Assembly (NCBI GenBank): GCA_949317995.1
Contig: OX439044.1
Coordinates: 9,767,141 to 9,831,140, forward strand
From: Acholoe squamosa
Lineage: Eukaryota; Annelida; Polychaeta; Phyllodocida; Polynoidae
Direction: 5' to 3'
Length of the DNA stretch: 64,000 nt
The translations under genes and the position numbers were made by a program. How positions within the stretch are numbered: the first letter of the stretch is position 1; the number at the start of each line of letters is the position of its first letter. Shown here piece after piece: positions 11,275 to 20,282 of the stretch. The notes under the pieces were generated by a model, which was given only the letters and a program-made list of their open reading frames with translations, was not told where the DNA came from and made no database searches.

Positions 11275-11629
11275 CTACCCCCCCCATCCAACCAAAGTCC
11301 ATGCTTCCACTGCATGCAGTTGGATGCTAGGGCAGTGTTTCGGCCCAGCATCGCCCACCACTCACCGTACCCCCGTGCCGTTGTCTTTTCTGTGCATCAC
11401 CGGGTGTTATTATTCCTTATACTTTTTATTACATTCACTCGTCACCCGAACAATCTCCACAGACATATATGTATATATACCTTTTCATACTAAGCGTTTG
11501 CATTTCCTATTTAGTTGAATGTGAGTTACTGTGGTGAACCTCATTTTATTTTTATCACCACAGATAACTTTACAGACCAACTTCGAAATGACGTCATTAA
11601 CATATATTCCAAACAATAATTATACTACA

Positions 11630-11938
11630 TTATCTAAAATAATTATTTTTCAGGAGCTCGCTCCCCTTGTGCCGTCCCGGGCGCTGCCTCTCCTCCTCGC
11701 GAACCCGATATAGGCGGTCCTGTCGGTTGATCCAGGAGAGGAATCCCCTTCCGACCGCCCTTTCCCGCTCGATAGGTGCCCAAATGATCTTGCCGTTTCT
11801 GTCAAGCGGGCGACACACGTTCACCGGGAGGTCGATCCGTCGGGGGCCAAGCACCACTGGCCTCGGCTGCTGGGTTTGTTGGGGCTCCGGGACGTCCGGG
11901 CAGTTTTTTGGGAGCTGAAGTGGCAAGGTGTCATACAT
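11630..11938 (-). CDS. Duplicate of B's small 3' ORF
   Basis: This is the T1 copy of the ORF at 13585-13893, with one residue difference. Through the duplication junction its frame is open to an upstream segment derived from A, giving a chimeric 200-codon frame. Its status is as uncertain as that of the other copy. Confidence 0.35.
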   Translation of the reverse strand: MYDTLPLQLPKNCPDVPEPQQTQQPRPVVLGPRRIDLPVNVCRPLDRNGKIIWAPIERERAVGRGFLSWINRQDRLYRVREEERQRPGRHKGSELLKNNYFR

Positions 11939-12804
11939 TTGAGAGAAGTATTCTTCTTCTTCTTCTTCTGCGACTTGTGGCTCGCCGAAGAGCTGTATCC
12001 TGACTGCTCGTCGGACAAGGACCCCATGGTTCTTCCTGAACTGCCGGGTTCCACCAGGGAGAGAAGACTCCGGGTCTCGAACCGTACTCAGACGGGACGA
12101 GACGTCGAAGAGAATCTTCGAGGTTTTTCGATCCGCACTCTGGCGGGTCGAAGCCTCAAAGGTGCCTTCGATGTACCTCGAACCGCACTCAGGCGGCTCG
12201 AGGGACCGAAGACTGGAGCCTCGAGAGAACACGAACCTGCGCTCACGCAGGTCGTGTCCCTCGACACTAGGCGGGGAGACCTCCTACACTCAGGTAGGAA
12301 GTCCCCGGACGGAGTGTACCAGCTGGAATAAGCTAGGCTTAGTCCAGCTTATCTGCGTCCGACTCTCACGAGAAGGGCGCAGATGTGACCTCCGTGGTGT
12401 GCGACGCGGCCTTTTATCCCTGTGGCGCACGCCTCTGATTGGAGGAAGGGCCTACGTGACCGAGGAGGGCGAGCCCTATTGGTCCACAGCGCATCACGCC
12501 ATGACCAAATAAGGTAATGCTCAAAAAAATAGAACGACTCACTCTCCCCTCACCGTCACGCTCTGGTTCTCCAGTTGCAATTTTTGCATATGCCGTTATT
12601 TCCTATGCGGTCTATGGGTTCCAACACTATTAACATTGATAATTTGGGCACCCCCCCTTCATCAGACTACCGGGATTTAAAAAAAAATGGTTCCAATATG
12701 GATCTACCCTTCGGGCAGAATCCACCAGCCTATGCTGGGAACCCCTCCACACAGTCAAAATAAAAGACGGACGCCCCACATTTCCATGTTTCTAGCATCA
12801 GGTT

Positions 12805-13229
12805 GTATTGAGGTTTGATGGCTACTTGATGGTTAGGGAATATCCAGCTCTATAGTAAAGGTTTACTCCTGAGTGTGTGCTCCTAAAGTCTCCTATGCTG
12901 TACCTTAAGCTTACTCCTATATATATATAGTTCCTTAAGTAGAGCTCCCCTTTGTCCCATTCAAGACCAGTGAGAGGCTTTTCAAGAACCACTTATTTAT
13001 TCACAGGTTAGTGTAATCATGCAAGATAAAGGTGCACTTATGGCTATTAAATATAGTACTTAGCTGGCATACAGTGGTAGGAGAGAGTGGTGGTGGTCTT
13101 AACTCCAGGCCTGCTCTGCTTCAAGTGTGTATAGTATACACACAGTGGCCTAACCTGCCCACTGTGGTAACTAGGCTTATCCAAATCCCGCGAGACCTAA
13201 CCCTTGCGGTGCTGGTGTTGGCCTTAAGA
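12805..13229 (-). repeat. 3' LTR of element B
   Basis: It shares its full length with 32361-32783. On the minus strand it carries a palindrome around GTATACTATAC, a TATA-like TATATTTAAT, an AATAAA signal and a TATATATATA run. The first bases are TCTTAAGG, where the 5' LTR has TGTTAAGG. It is preceded by a G-rich polypurine tract and followed by sequence of element A. Confidence 0.85.
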
Positions 13230-13245
13230 CTACCCCCCCCATCCA
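13230..13245 (-). promoter_or_regulatory. Polypurine tract of element B
   Basis: The minus strand reads GGATGGGGGGGGTAG just before the LTR. This marks 12805-13229 as the 3' LTR of a minus-strand element. A duplicate lies at about 11275-11289. Confidence 0.7.
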
Positions 13246-13584
13246 ACCAAAGTCCATGCTTCCACTGCATGCAGTTGGATGCTAGGGCAGTGTTTCGGCC
13301 CAGCATCGCCCACCACTCACCGTACCCCCGTGCCGTTGTCTTTTCTGTGCATCACTGGGTGTTATTATTCCTTATACTTTTTATTACATTCACTCGTCAC
13401 CCGAACAATCTCCACAGACATATATGTATATATACCTTTTCATACTAAGCGTTTGCATTTCCTATTTAGTTGAATGTGAGTTACTGTGGTGAACCTCATT
13501 TTATTTTTATCACCACAGATAACTTTACAGACCAACTTCGAAATGACGTCATTAACATATATTCCAAACAATAATTATACTACA

Positions 13585-13893
13585 TTATCTAAAATAATTA
13601 TTTTTCAGGAGCTCGCTCCCCTTGTGCCGTCCCGGGCGCTGCCTCTCCTCCTCGCGAACCCGATATAGGCGGTCCTGTCGGTTGATCCAGGAGAGGAATC
13701 CCCTTCCGACCGCCCTTTCCCGCTCGATAGGTGCCCAAATGATCTTGCCGTTTCTGTCAAGCGGGCGACACACGTTCACCGGGAGGTCGATCCGTCGGGG
13801 GCCAAGCACCACTGGCCTCGGCCGCTGGGTTTGTTGGGGCTCCGGGACGTCCGGGCAGTTTTTTGGGAGCTGAAGTGGCAAGGTGTCATACAT
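13585..13893 (-). CDS. Small basic ORF (102 codons) at the 3' end of element B
   Basis: It has an ATG at 13893, twelve bases after a run of about 14 A residues. The product is rich in Arg, Pro and Glu, without a signal peptide, membrane segment or recognisable motif. It lies between env and the 3' LTR, where accessory genes of retroviruses can sit. The AAAATAATTATTT stretch at its 3' end departs sharply in composition from the GC-rich body, so the last six codons may lie outside the original coding unit. It could be non-coding. Confidence 0.4.
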   Translation of the reverse strand: MYDTLPLQLPKNCPDVPEPQQTQRPRPVVLGPRRIDLPVNVCRPLDRNGKIIWAPIERERAVGRGFLSWINRQDRLYRVREEERQRPGRHKGSELLKNNYFR

Positions 13894-13904
13894 TTGAGAG
13901 AAGT

Positions 13905-14400
13905 TTTTTTTTTTTTTTGTTTTAAGCCGTCTACCTTCCTTTTTCTTTTCGACTTTCGGGCTATGATTTAATTAACTTTTGACCTAATTGTTTTCTTTTC
14001 ATAGATTGGTTCTGGGCATTAGATCTGATTCTCTAGCTCTGTATTATGCAGTATTCTGATAAGATTACTTTTTCTACTCTGTCATGGCTGATCTTTGCCC
14101 TATTAGGGCTCTCCTGGCTTATTGATCACCTATTTAAAAGGAAAACAAACGTCGATTTTACCTTTCTGCAGCTTCTGTAATGGAATATTGATTTATTAGC
14201 CTTAAAATAGTCTTCTTAGTGTTCTATGATGAGTCTTGTCCAAATCCTATGTACTAGTCTCTTATTGAGGGTTATCTTACTTTTTATTCCTATTTCTTAT
14301 CTTAACTCCTTAGAACAACAAATCCATTATCATGAAGGTGAGGACACATATCATCCCTTATAGTACTTACTGTTGCATGTTTTTCCGGCACTTACCTCTT
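13905..14400 (-). other. Non-coding stretch between env and the small ORF of B
   Basis: It begins with a poly(A)-like tract (minus strand), followed by AT-rich sequence up to the env stop. I see no gene; it may be part of the env transcript's 3' end. Confidence 0.5.
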
Positions 14401-17400
14401 CTAGTCTGAATCGAAGTCAGACGCTGAGGAGTATTTGAGGCGCCGCTTATCGTCTGCCTCTGCTCCTCGGAGGGATCTGTACCCACCTTTACGATCCTTA
14501 TGGTAGTCTGGCACATGTATGTCTGGGGCCGACGGGGCCAATGCCATGGCCCCCTCTGGGTCCATGGAGGTCTGTCCTTGATGATAGGGCGGGGGCTTAA
14601 CCTTGAGGACCATTTCCCCTGTGGTTAGGGAAGAGGCAGAGGCTGTTTCGGCTACTTCCCTCCTTTTTCTGTCTTCCCTTCTGGCCATTCGGTTTAAGCC
14701 TGACAACACGTCTATGGGTAGGGGGTCTGTTGACTCCGGCATTCTACTGATGGGGAGGGAGGATGACCTTAATCTCTCGGCCAATCCTCTGTCTACTATG
14801 ACAGCTGAATAGGTAGCAATGTTAACCCTTCCATTCTGGAACCTGTATAGCTTCAAGCCCGCCCACCAAGGCAATGCCATGTGGGTAGGGAGATACATGG
14901 TGGTATAATGCATCCCATCCGTTCTACAAATGGGTCCGTCCCAGGACATCCGCAAAGAGTAACCAAGGAATGATCTTTCTACTCTGAGCTGGCTTATCCG
15001 GGGTACTTTAAAGAAGGTCTGATCGTCCATCTTCGTGAGATACTCGTGAAGACGGACGGTCTCATGTACCTCAGGGGAGCCTATCTTCAACAAAACCTTC
15101 ATCCCTGGCAGGGACTCGACCATGTTGCCTATAGCCCCTGAGTCACACATTCGTTTACAAAAGGAACCCTTCTTTGCCCATAAGTATTTCACAATTTTTG
15201 CGGCAATGAATACGCAAAAGACAAATGCCGCCACCTCTGACATTGTGTCTAGGGTCATGATATTATCCTCGAGCAATGAATCCTCATTGTAGGTTGTAGT
15301 TGTCGTCGGCAGTGCCTCGAGCTTGTTTCTTTTTGGCATTGCCAAGGTGTCACCAATTTTGGAATAAACTGCCACTGCGACGGTTAGCTTTCTCATGGTT
15401 CTAGCCATTCTAAAAAGAACTATGCCTTTGATTGCTACTAGAATTGTTAGTGCTACTAACCAGATCCAGATGGAGGGATCGGCTAGTGAGGTGGCCTGAT
15501 AGTACATTTGTGTAAGCCAGTTCTGTCTGGCTTGCTCCTCCCTTTCTTTGGCCTTTTCGTGGAGCTGATTTGCTAAAACATGGAGTGGGACCCCGGCGTC
15601 TAAGGGGATGGAACTATTTCCATACAAGTCCTCAAGGGATGGAAGGGAGAGGGTATATGTGTCATTACTCAGGTCCGACATAAGGAAATCTTGGGGGAGG
15701 TCTAGGTTAAACAGGCTGGTAAGGGGAATATTTATTCCTTGTACGGACTGTACGACCGAAACATTCGAGCACGCTGTAGGGTCTGGGTAGACTGACCGGT
15801 CCTGTGTTGTTATCACGCAGTCACAAGGGAGAGTGACCAGGCAAATGCCACACTCGATAGTGTTTGTGGATAGGCATGTGACGTCTACCCTATGCGTGTC
15901 GGTAATAAGCAAAACCTTCGAGTGAGGGAGTTTTCTGATATAGAGTGGGGCTTTGGTTCTGGGAAAAGCCATATGCGTGCATAGCTTCGCGGCTGCGGCC
16001 ACGTCATTTGTAAAGATGGCATAAATGCAGCTTGGGTCGTGCGTCGGCACCTCATTAGGGACTGCCAGACATTGCAGGAAGTCTTTTCCGAAGCAGTTTT
16101 TGCGGTCATTTTCGTCTATCTCAATGAACCGATCAGTTCGGCGGGACACTGCCAACATACTTGCTGTGGTCTGTACCTTGGTGTATGCCCTAAAATCTTC
16201 GGACTGGGATGGTATGCCCAAGGTGCGTACGTCATACAAGGTATACCATGCTGTGTCCTTGGCTACTGGTATGCGAACGTGGACATAGAATGACTTTTCG
16301 CTGTACAGGAAGGTCGTGGTGACATGAGTATAATAGAAGCTGATAGATGAGTGAACTAGGAGCAGCCCTCTGCGGCCTGCCTGTTTAGCAATTCTTTTGA
16401 TGACCTTTTCGAGATCGCTCGGGGGAACGAGACTGGGGGTGAGATAACCCTGCTTTGCTGCTTCCACATCTGCTAGAAGCTTCGTGTATTCCATGATGTA
16501 GTTATCTATCGCTCTGAACTGCATGGTATATACTGTGATGAATCGCATCACCCCCTCCAGAAACGTAAAATGTCGGTTCGTCTTGGAGGTGGAGTTGTAC
16601 AGGCTTACGAGTGCAGCTGAATTAAGGAGTGTCGCCTCCTTGATGCGGTGGACATGCTTAAATATGTCCTTAGACAACTTATCTAAGGCCTCGGCAGTGG
16701 TATCTGCCACTTTTGCCATGTCGTCCGCAAGGTCTACGGTGTCCCTTTGGGAACGCATCAGCTTGTTATGTAATTCTGCTATTTTATTCGATAGGTGTTT
16801 TACGTCGTCCGTTGTGGCTGTACCGAAGAGAAAAGAGGAAACGTAGCCAATTGCATTTACCAGACCACGTGCGATGCGTGAGGTGCGTGGGTTCTCGGGA
16901 GACGGGAAAAGGATTTCCCCATTGTGAAACACTATCTTAAGTTCGGCCTTTAGACTATCATAAATTTCCCTTATATTCTGAAAGATGGGCAGAAATGGAG
17001 TGCAGGGCCTGAAGTTTGAGCATCGTATACCCCACTGACTGGATAGATCGGGGAGGTCAAGGGGCTCTGGCCGTGGGATTACTATGACCGCGTCATAGAA
17101 TTTGTGCTCGGCCAGGAAATGTTGTGGGAGTTCTTCGAAGAGGACTCCATAGTTCTGCCTAATTATAATATTCTCTATTGGTTCTACTTCAGGGTATGGG
17201 ATGTCCATTTCTTCATAAACATTCTGATGATCATCGGCTATGACTGAGAACGGGGACGGTGTTGTGACGTCCCGCGGGTGGTATAGGGGGGGTCGGGTCT
17301 GGCGTGGGCGGTGCAAAGGGGACGGAGATCGGCGGAGATGGTAGAAAGGATTCGGGGCCCTAGTGGTTGGGTGGGACCGGACAGAGAGAGCCTGGCCCAG

Positions 17401-17442
17401 GACCGTCGCCCAGACAATACATGTTAACAGTTTGTGTACCAT
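14401..17442 (-). CDS. env: Envelope glycoprotein, baculovirus-F / errantivirus-like
   Basis: The ATG at 17442 (context ACCATGG) gives 1013 residues. The reading frame stays open 38 codons further upstream, but without an ATG. A hydrophobic signal peptide covers residues 1-21. An RIAR motif near 189-192 is followed by a Gly/Ala-rich hydrophobic segment and a FGT motif, the arrangement of the cleavage site and fusion peptide in baculovirus F and Gypsy envelopes. A helical heptad-rich region and several Cys-rich stretches follow. A membrane span lies at about 658-678 and a second hydrophobic segment at about 735-754. The C-terminal part after the first span is some 330 residues, unusually long, and carries a PPPY motif. 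A possible splice acceptor (pyrimidine-rich, ...TTCCAG) lies at about 17460-17476 just upstream, fitting expression from a spliced RNA. No break is visible. Confidence 0.85.
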   Translation of the reverse strand: MVHKLLTCIVWATVLGQALSVRSHPTTRAPNPFYHLRRSPSPLHRPRQTRPPLYHPRDVTTPSPFSVIADDHQNVYEEMDIPYPEVEPIENIIIRQNYGVLFEELPQHFLAEHKFYDAVIVIPRPEPLDLPDLSSQWGIRCSNFRPCTPFLPIFQNIREIYDSLKAELKIVFHNGEILFPSPENPRTSRIARGLVNAIGYVSSFLFGTATTDDVKHLSNKIAELHNKLMRSQRDTVDLADDMAKVADTTAEALDKLSKDIFKHVHRIKEATLLNSAALVSLYNSTSKTNRHFTFLEGVMRFITVYTMQFRAIDNYIMEYTKLLADVEAAKQGYLTPSLVPPSDLEKVIKRIAKQAGRRGLLLVHSSISFYYTHVTTTFLYSEKSFYVHVRIPVAKDTAWYTLYDVRTLGIPSQSEDFRAYTKVQTTASMLAVSRRTDRFIEIDENDRKNCFGKDFLQCLAVPNEVPTHDPSCIYAIFTNDVAAAAKLCTHMAFPRTKAPLYIRKLPHSKVLLITDTHRVDVTCLSTNTIECGICLVTLPCDCVITTQDRSVYPDPTACSNVSVVQSVQGINIPLTSLFNLDLPQDFLMSDLSNDTYTLSLPSLEDLYGNSSIPLDAGVPLHVLANQLHEKAKEREEQARQNWLTQMYYQATSLADPSIWIWLVALTILVAIKGIVLFRMARTMRKLTVAVAVYSKIGDTLAMPKRNKLEALPTTTTTYNEDSLLEDNIMTLDTMSEVAAFVFCVFIAAKIVKYLWAKKGSFCKRMCDSGAIGNMVESLPGMKVLLKIGSPEVHETVRLHEYLTKMDDQTFFKVPRISQLRVERSFLGYSLRMSWDGPICRTDGMHYTTMYLPTHMALPWWAGLKLYRFQNGRVNIATYSAVIVDRGLAERLRSSSLPISRMPESTDPLPIDVLSGLNRMARREDRKRREVAETASASSLTTGEMVLKVKPPPYHQGQTSMDPEGAMALAPSAPDIHVPDYHKDRKGGYRSLRGAEADDKRRLKYSSASDFDSD

Positions 17443-17556
17443 GGTCGTGTTCTCAGCCACTGGAACAAAAGGTTGGTTTATTTGCTTACCGCCTGTTGTT
17501 GATAATGCGCGACAACCTGACCTAGGCCGGTGGTAGTACTTATCTATGCAATGCAC

Positions 17557-20282
17557 TTATCGTGGTTATAATTAATGAGTTAACTTATAGCTGAAACACA
17601 GGTAGTAGTTCAACAAGGCTTGACTAAAAGGCACAAGTTGGGTAGCTGTCTCCTATCTCAGATTATAAGACCTAAAGTTCCGTTGAAGGTGGGCAATGTT
17701 TCCTTGGAAAAAAAAAAATTAAAGTGTAGATGTCCCTAATCCGGATAAACTTCGAATCCCTTTTGCAATATCCCACTAGGTGTCAAGTAATATCACATGT
17801 CACCTGGCTAATTCCCAAACAGAAACTCTCCCCAAAGGCTTAAGCCAAAATGTCTACACCCTGATAGGAGTGAGCCATGTCACATGCCAATACATAAGTC
17901 CTAAGTCCTAAATACGGCCACCCTGATAAGTCTCAAGTTCCAAGTGCGACTGATGAATACCAAAGTTAAATATCAAGAACCCAACAAGTTTCAAGCCTGC
18001 ACTCATAAATGTCAAAAGTAAACAAGTCTCAAATCTTAAATGTCATCAACCCAACAAGTTCTAAGTCTGAATACCTACACTCGTAAATGTCAAAAGTAAA
18101 CAAGTCTCAAATCTAAATCTCATCAACCCAACAGGTTTAAAGTCTGAATACCTACACTCATAAATGTCAGGATTTAACAAGTCTTATCTCTAAATGTCAT
18201 TAATCCAACAAGTTTTAAATCTGAAAATGAACAATCAAGTAGCAGGCCTAGTCTGCCTGAGTCATGTAGCCCTTTATAAATCTCTTCCTCCTGTAATTAG
18301 CAAATCTTATTATGACCATGCATGGATTCTATTCCAATCATGTTAACAGCAGTAATGTATCTCTTTTCCAAGGGTTCACTAGCCCATTCCTGCAAGCCAT
18401 TCCTTATTGATAGAAACTTACCTCAAGATGGTCACCTAAGGTATCCAAGTATTGAGGGCTGGCCTGGAGGTGCATATGCGTCCTCCTGTGTGAACCTCCC
18501 CCAACTAGCCACCGAGCCTGTTTGTCCTGGCTTTATACCTCAGTCTGTTGACCGTTGCTTGTTGCCCCTGGATTGTTTACCAGTGGCTGTCTGCTTTGTG
18601 TGTTACAATCCCTGTGTGGCAGCAACGGTTGCTGTTATTGCCTACTGGTCCCCTACCGGGATATATCCCAGTGGTTGCTGCCATTGCATATTGGCCCCTA
18701 CTGGGATCCATTCCCGCACCTATTTAATGCTGCCCAGTTCTCCGGCTTTACCAGGGGCCACCTACGAGTATTAATCTCTTATTCCTGGTTACGTGTTACG
18801 TACGGCACATGTTTTCGCTATACAGGCTTCTAATAAGAAGCTTTACCTCTGCTTCACCTTGGTGTATATGGGGTCAAAATTGAGTTCAACTTGTGAGCTT
18901 ATATACGACGTCAGTGGATTGGTCATCTAACCAGTACTTATACCTGCCCTTCATTCACTGCTGCCTAACCTGAAAAAGGAGAACTGACCCAAAGAAACAG
19001 GCTCATAATTTTGAAAATTGGTCTGGAGTTTACCTTACCTTAGGACAATGCTGTCCTGTGCATTTTACATCTTACTCCCTCCATTGCATCCAGAAGATAG
19101 TGGAAGTGGTGGCCATCCACTCCACTAAAAGCACCATGTCAGCCATGTTTGGGGTTTAGTGCATTCATAAACATAAATATCCATTTGCAGCGACCTAGCA
19201 GTACTGTTTCACCTAGGACTTTTCTTTTATTTCCTTTACCTTGTGTGCACACATTCAGCTTTAGCTTCATCTGACCCTCTTTTTCCACTGTGACTTACCT
19301 GTCCTTCCTCTCACTTATAGTATTCACAAGTAACCATCAATTCATATGTTAGACCCTTGACAAAGGTGGACTTCTCGCGCCACCTACATATCTATATTTC
19401 CAGCAATAACACACCTCCTTACTACGGGCTCTTTTTCCTCTAATCTTTCGTTACCCCCGAAGCTTGTGCCTTTTGGGTTAATACGTAACTGCTATGCTAG
19501 TTAACACTGTGGTGCCTGATGGGGGACTGTATTACCATCTTCCTTCATCGGTGTCGCGGTGTTCATATTCTCGCCTTAGTGGTACGGTTGCCTTAGCGGT
19601 ACGAATGCCTGGAGGATAATTATCAGTTGGAATCATAAATGGTGGTGGGGTTCTCGGCTTATGGTCCATTCATTAATTAGGGGAATAACTCTTAGAAATA
19701 GGGGAGGCCAAGTGTTATATAAAGATTCTTGATAAACTACTGAGGCAGACTGCCACCTAAATTATAGAGGATTATTCCGCTTCTTTATAAATTACTTCAT
19801 ACTTAAAGGGTTATTTGCTACCCCAGGGGAAACCTTCCTCAATGATACCCTAAGGATATTTTTCCCACTGTGTCACACATACTAAAAACTGTGCTTCATA
19901 ACAATCATCCTGGTGCCAACTACCTCACAAGTCTATATACATATACATTTCTATTTTGTCCACAGCACACAAAGAACCTATTTAATGGTGCTTTAAGAAA
20001 ACTCACCCTATAAACATTGCGAAGTTAGCTTATGATAAAGGGGTCGGGTGCTCTCTCTTTTCTTATGAAAAGGAGAGTGTATAATATGCGAGCTTAGAGT
20101 AATGGGTCTTACCTCGATCTGCCTCTTCTGGCCCACTGCTTTTTACACAAAAAACCTCTGAAACCACACGTATTGGGCTCCCCCATCCTTATTGAGGGGT
20201 CGCCGAACTGGACATAATTCGCCTTCAAGGGCTACCTGAAATACGGCGGCCAGACCCCTGTTCAATCTTGATAGGAGAAAAC
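17557..20282 (-). other. 2.7-kb pol-env spacer of element B, mostly non-coding
   Basis: There is no convincing ORF on the element's strand. Directly repeated units with a period of 77-78 bp (CAAGTCTCAAATC... at 18023, 18101 and 18178, and more diverged ones from about 17929) lie near the env side. A second small direct repeat (GGTTGCTGTTATTGCC... and GGTTGCTGCCATTGC...) is at 18630-18720. Such a long spacer is unusual for an env-bearing retroelement, where pol and env normally adjoin or overlap. Confidence 0.6.
17929..18220 (-). repeat. 77-78-bp tandem repeats in the pol-env spacer
   Basis: Three clear copies start at 18023, 18101 and 18178, preceded by diverged copies. Each contains an AAATGTCATCAACCCAACAAG-like core. 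The function is unknown. Confidence 0.7.

Larger units (their letters stand above)
9995..13904 (-). repeat. Tandem duplication T1 (two ~1.95-kb copies)
   Basis: Copy a is about 9995-11948 and copy b about 11949-13904. Matching landmarks are offset by 1953-1955 bp. The copies differ at a handful of substitutions and one TA dinucleotide. The unit contains the promoter region and start of A's third ORF, one whole B LTR, B's polypurine tract and B's small 3' ORF, so the duplication happened after B inserted. Junctions fall in a (CTT)n / poly(T) tract. A 200-codon frame at 11630-12232 is a chimera made at the junction. Confidence 0.85.

Noticed and set aside
11640..11660. Splice-acceptor-like TTATTTTTCAG on the plus strand
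   Set aside because: No plus-strand exon of credible sequence follows, and the surrounding genes are on the minus strand.
12805..13229. B's LTR considered as an independent solo LTR or SINE
   Set aside because: The inner edges carry a polypurine tract on one copy and a primer-site-like sequence on the other, with gag-pol-env between, so the pair are LTRs of one element.
18322..18774. 150-codon plus-strand frame in the pol-env spacer
   Set aside because: Antisense to the element, contains an internal direct repeat, and has no domain; not supported as a gene.
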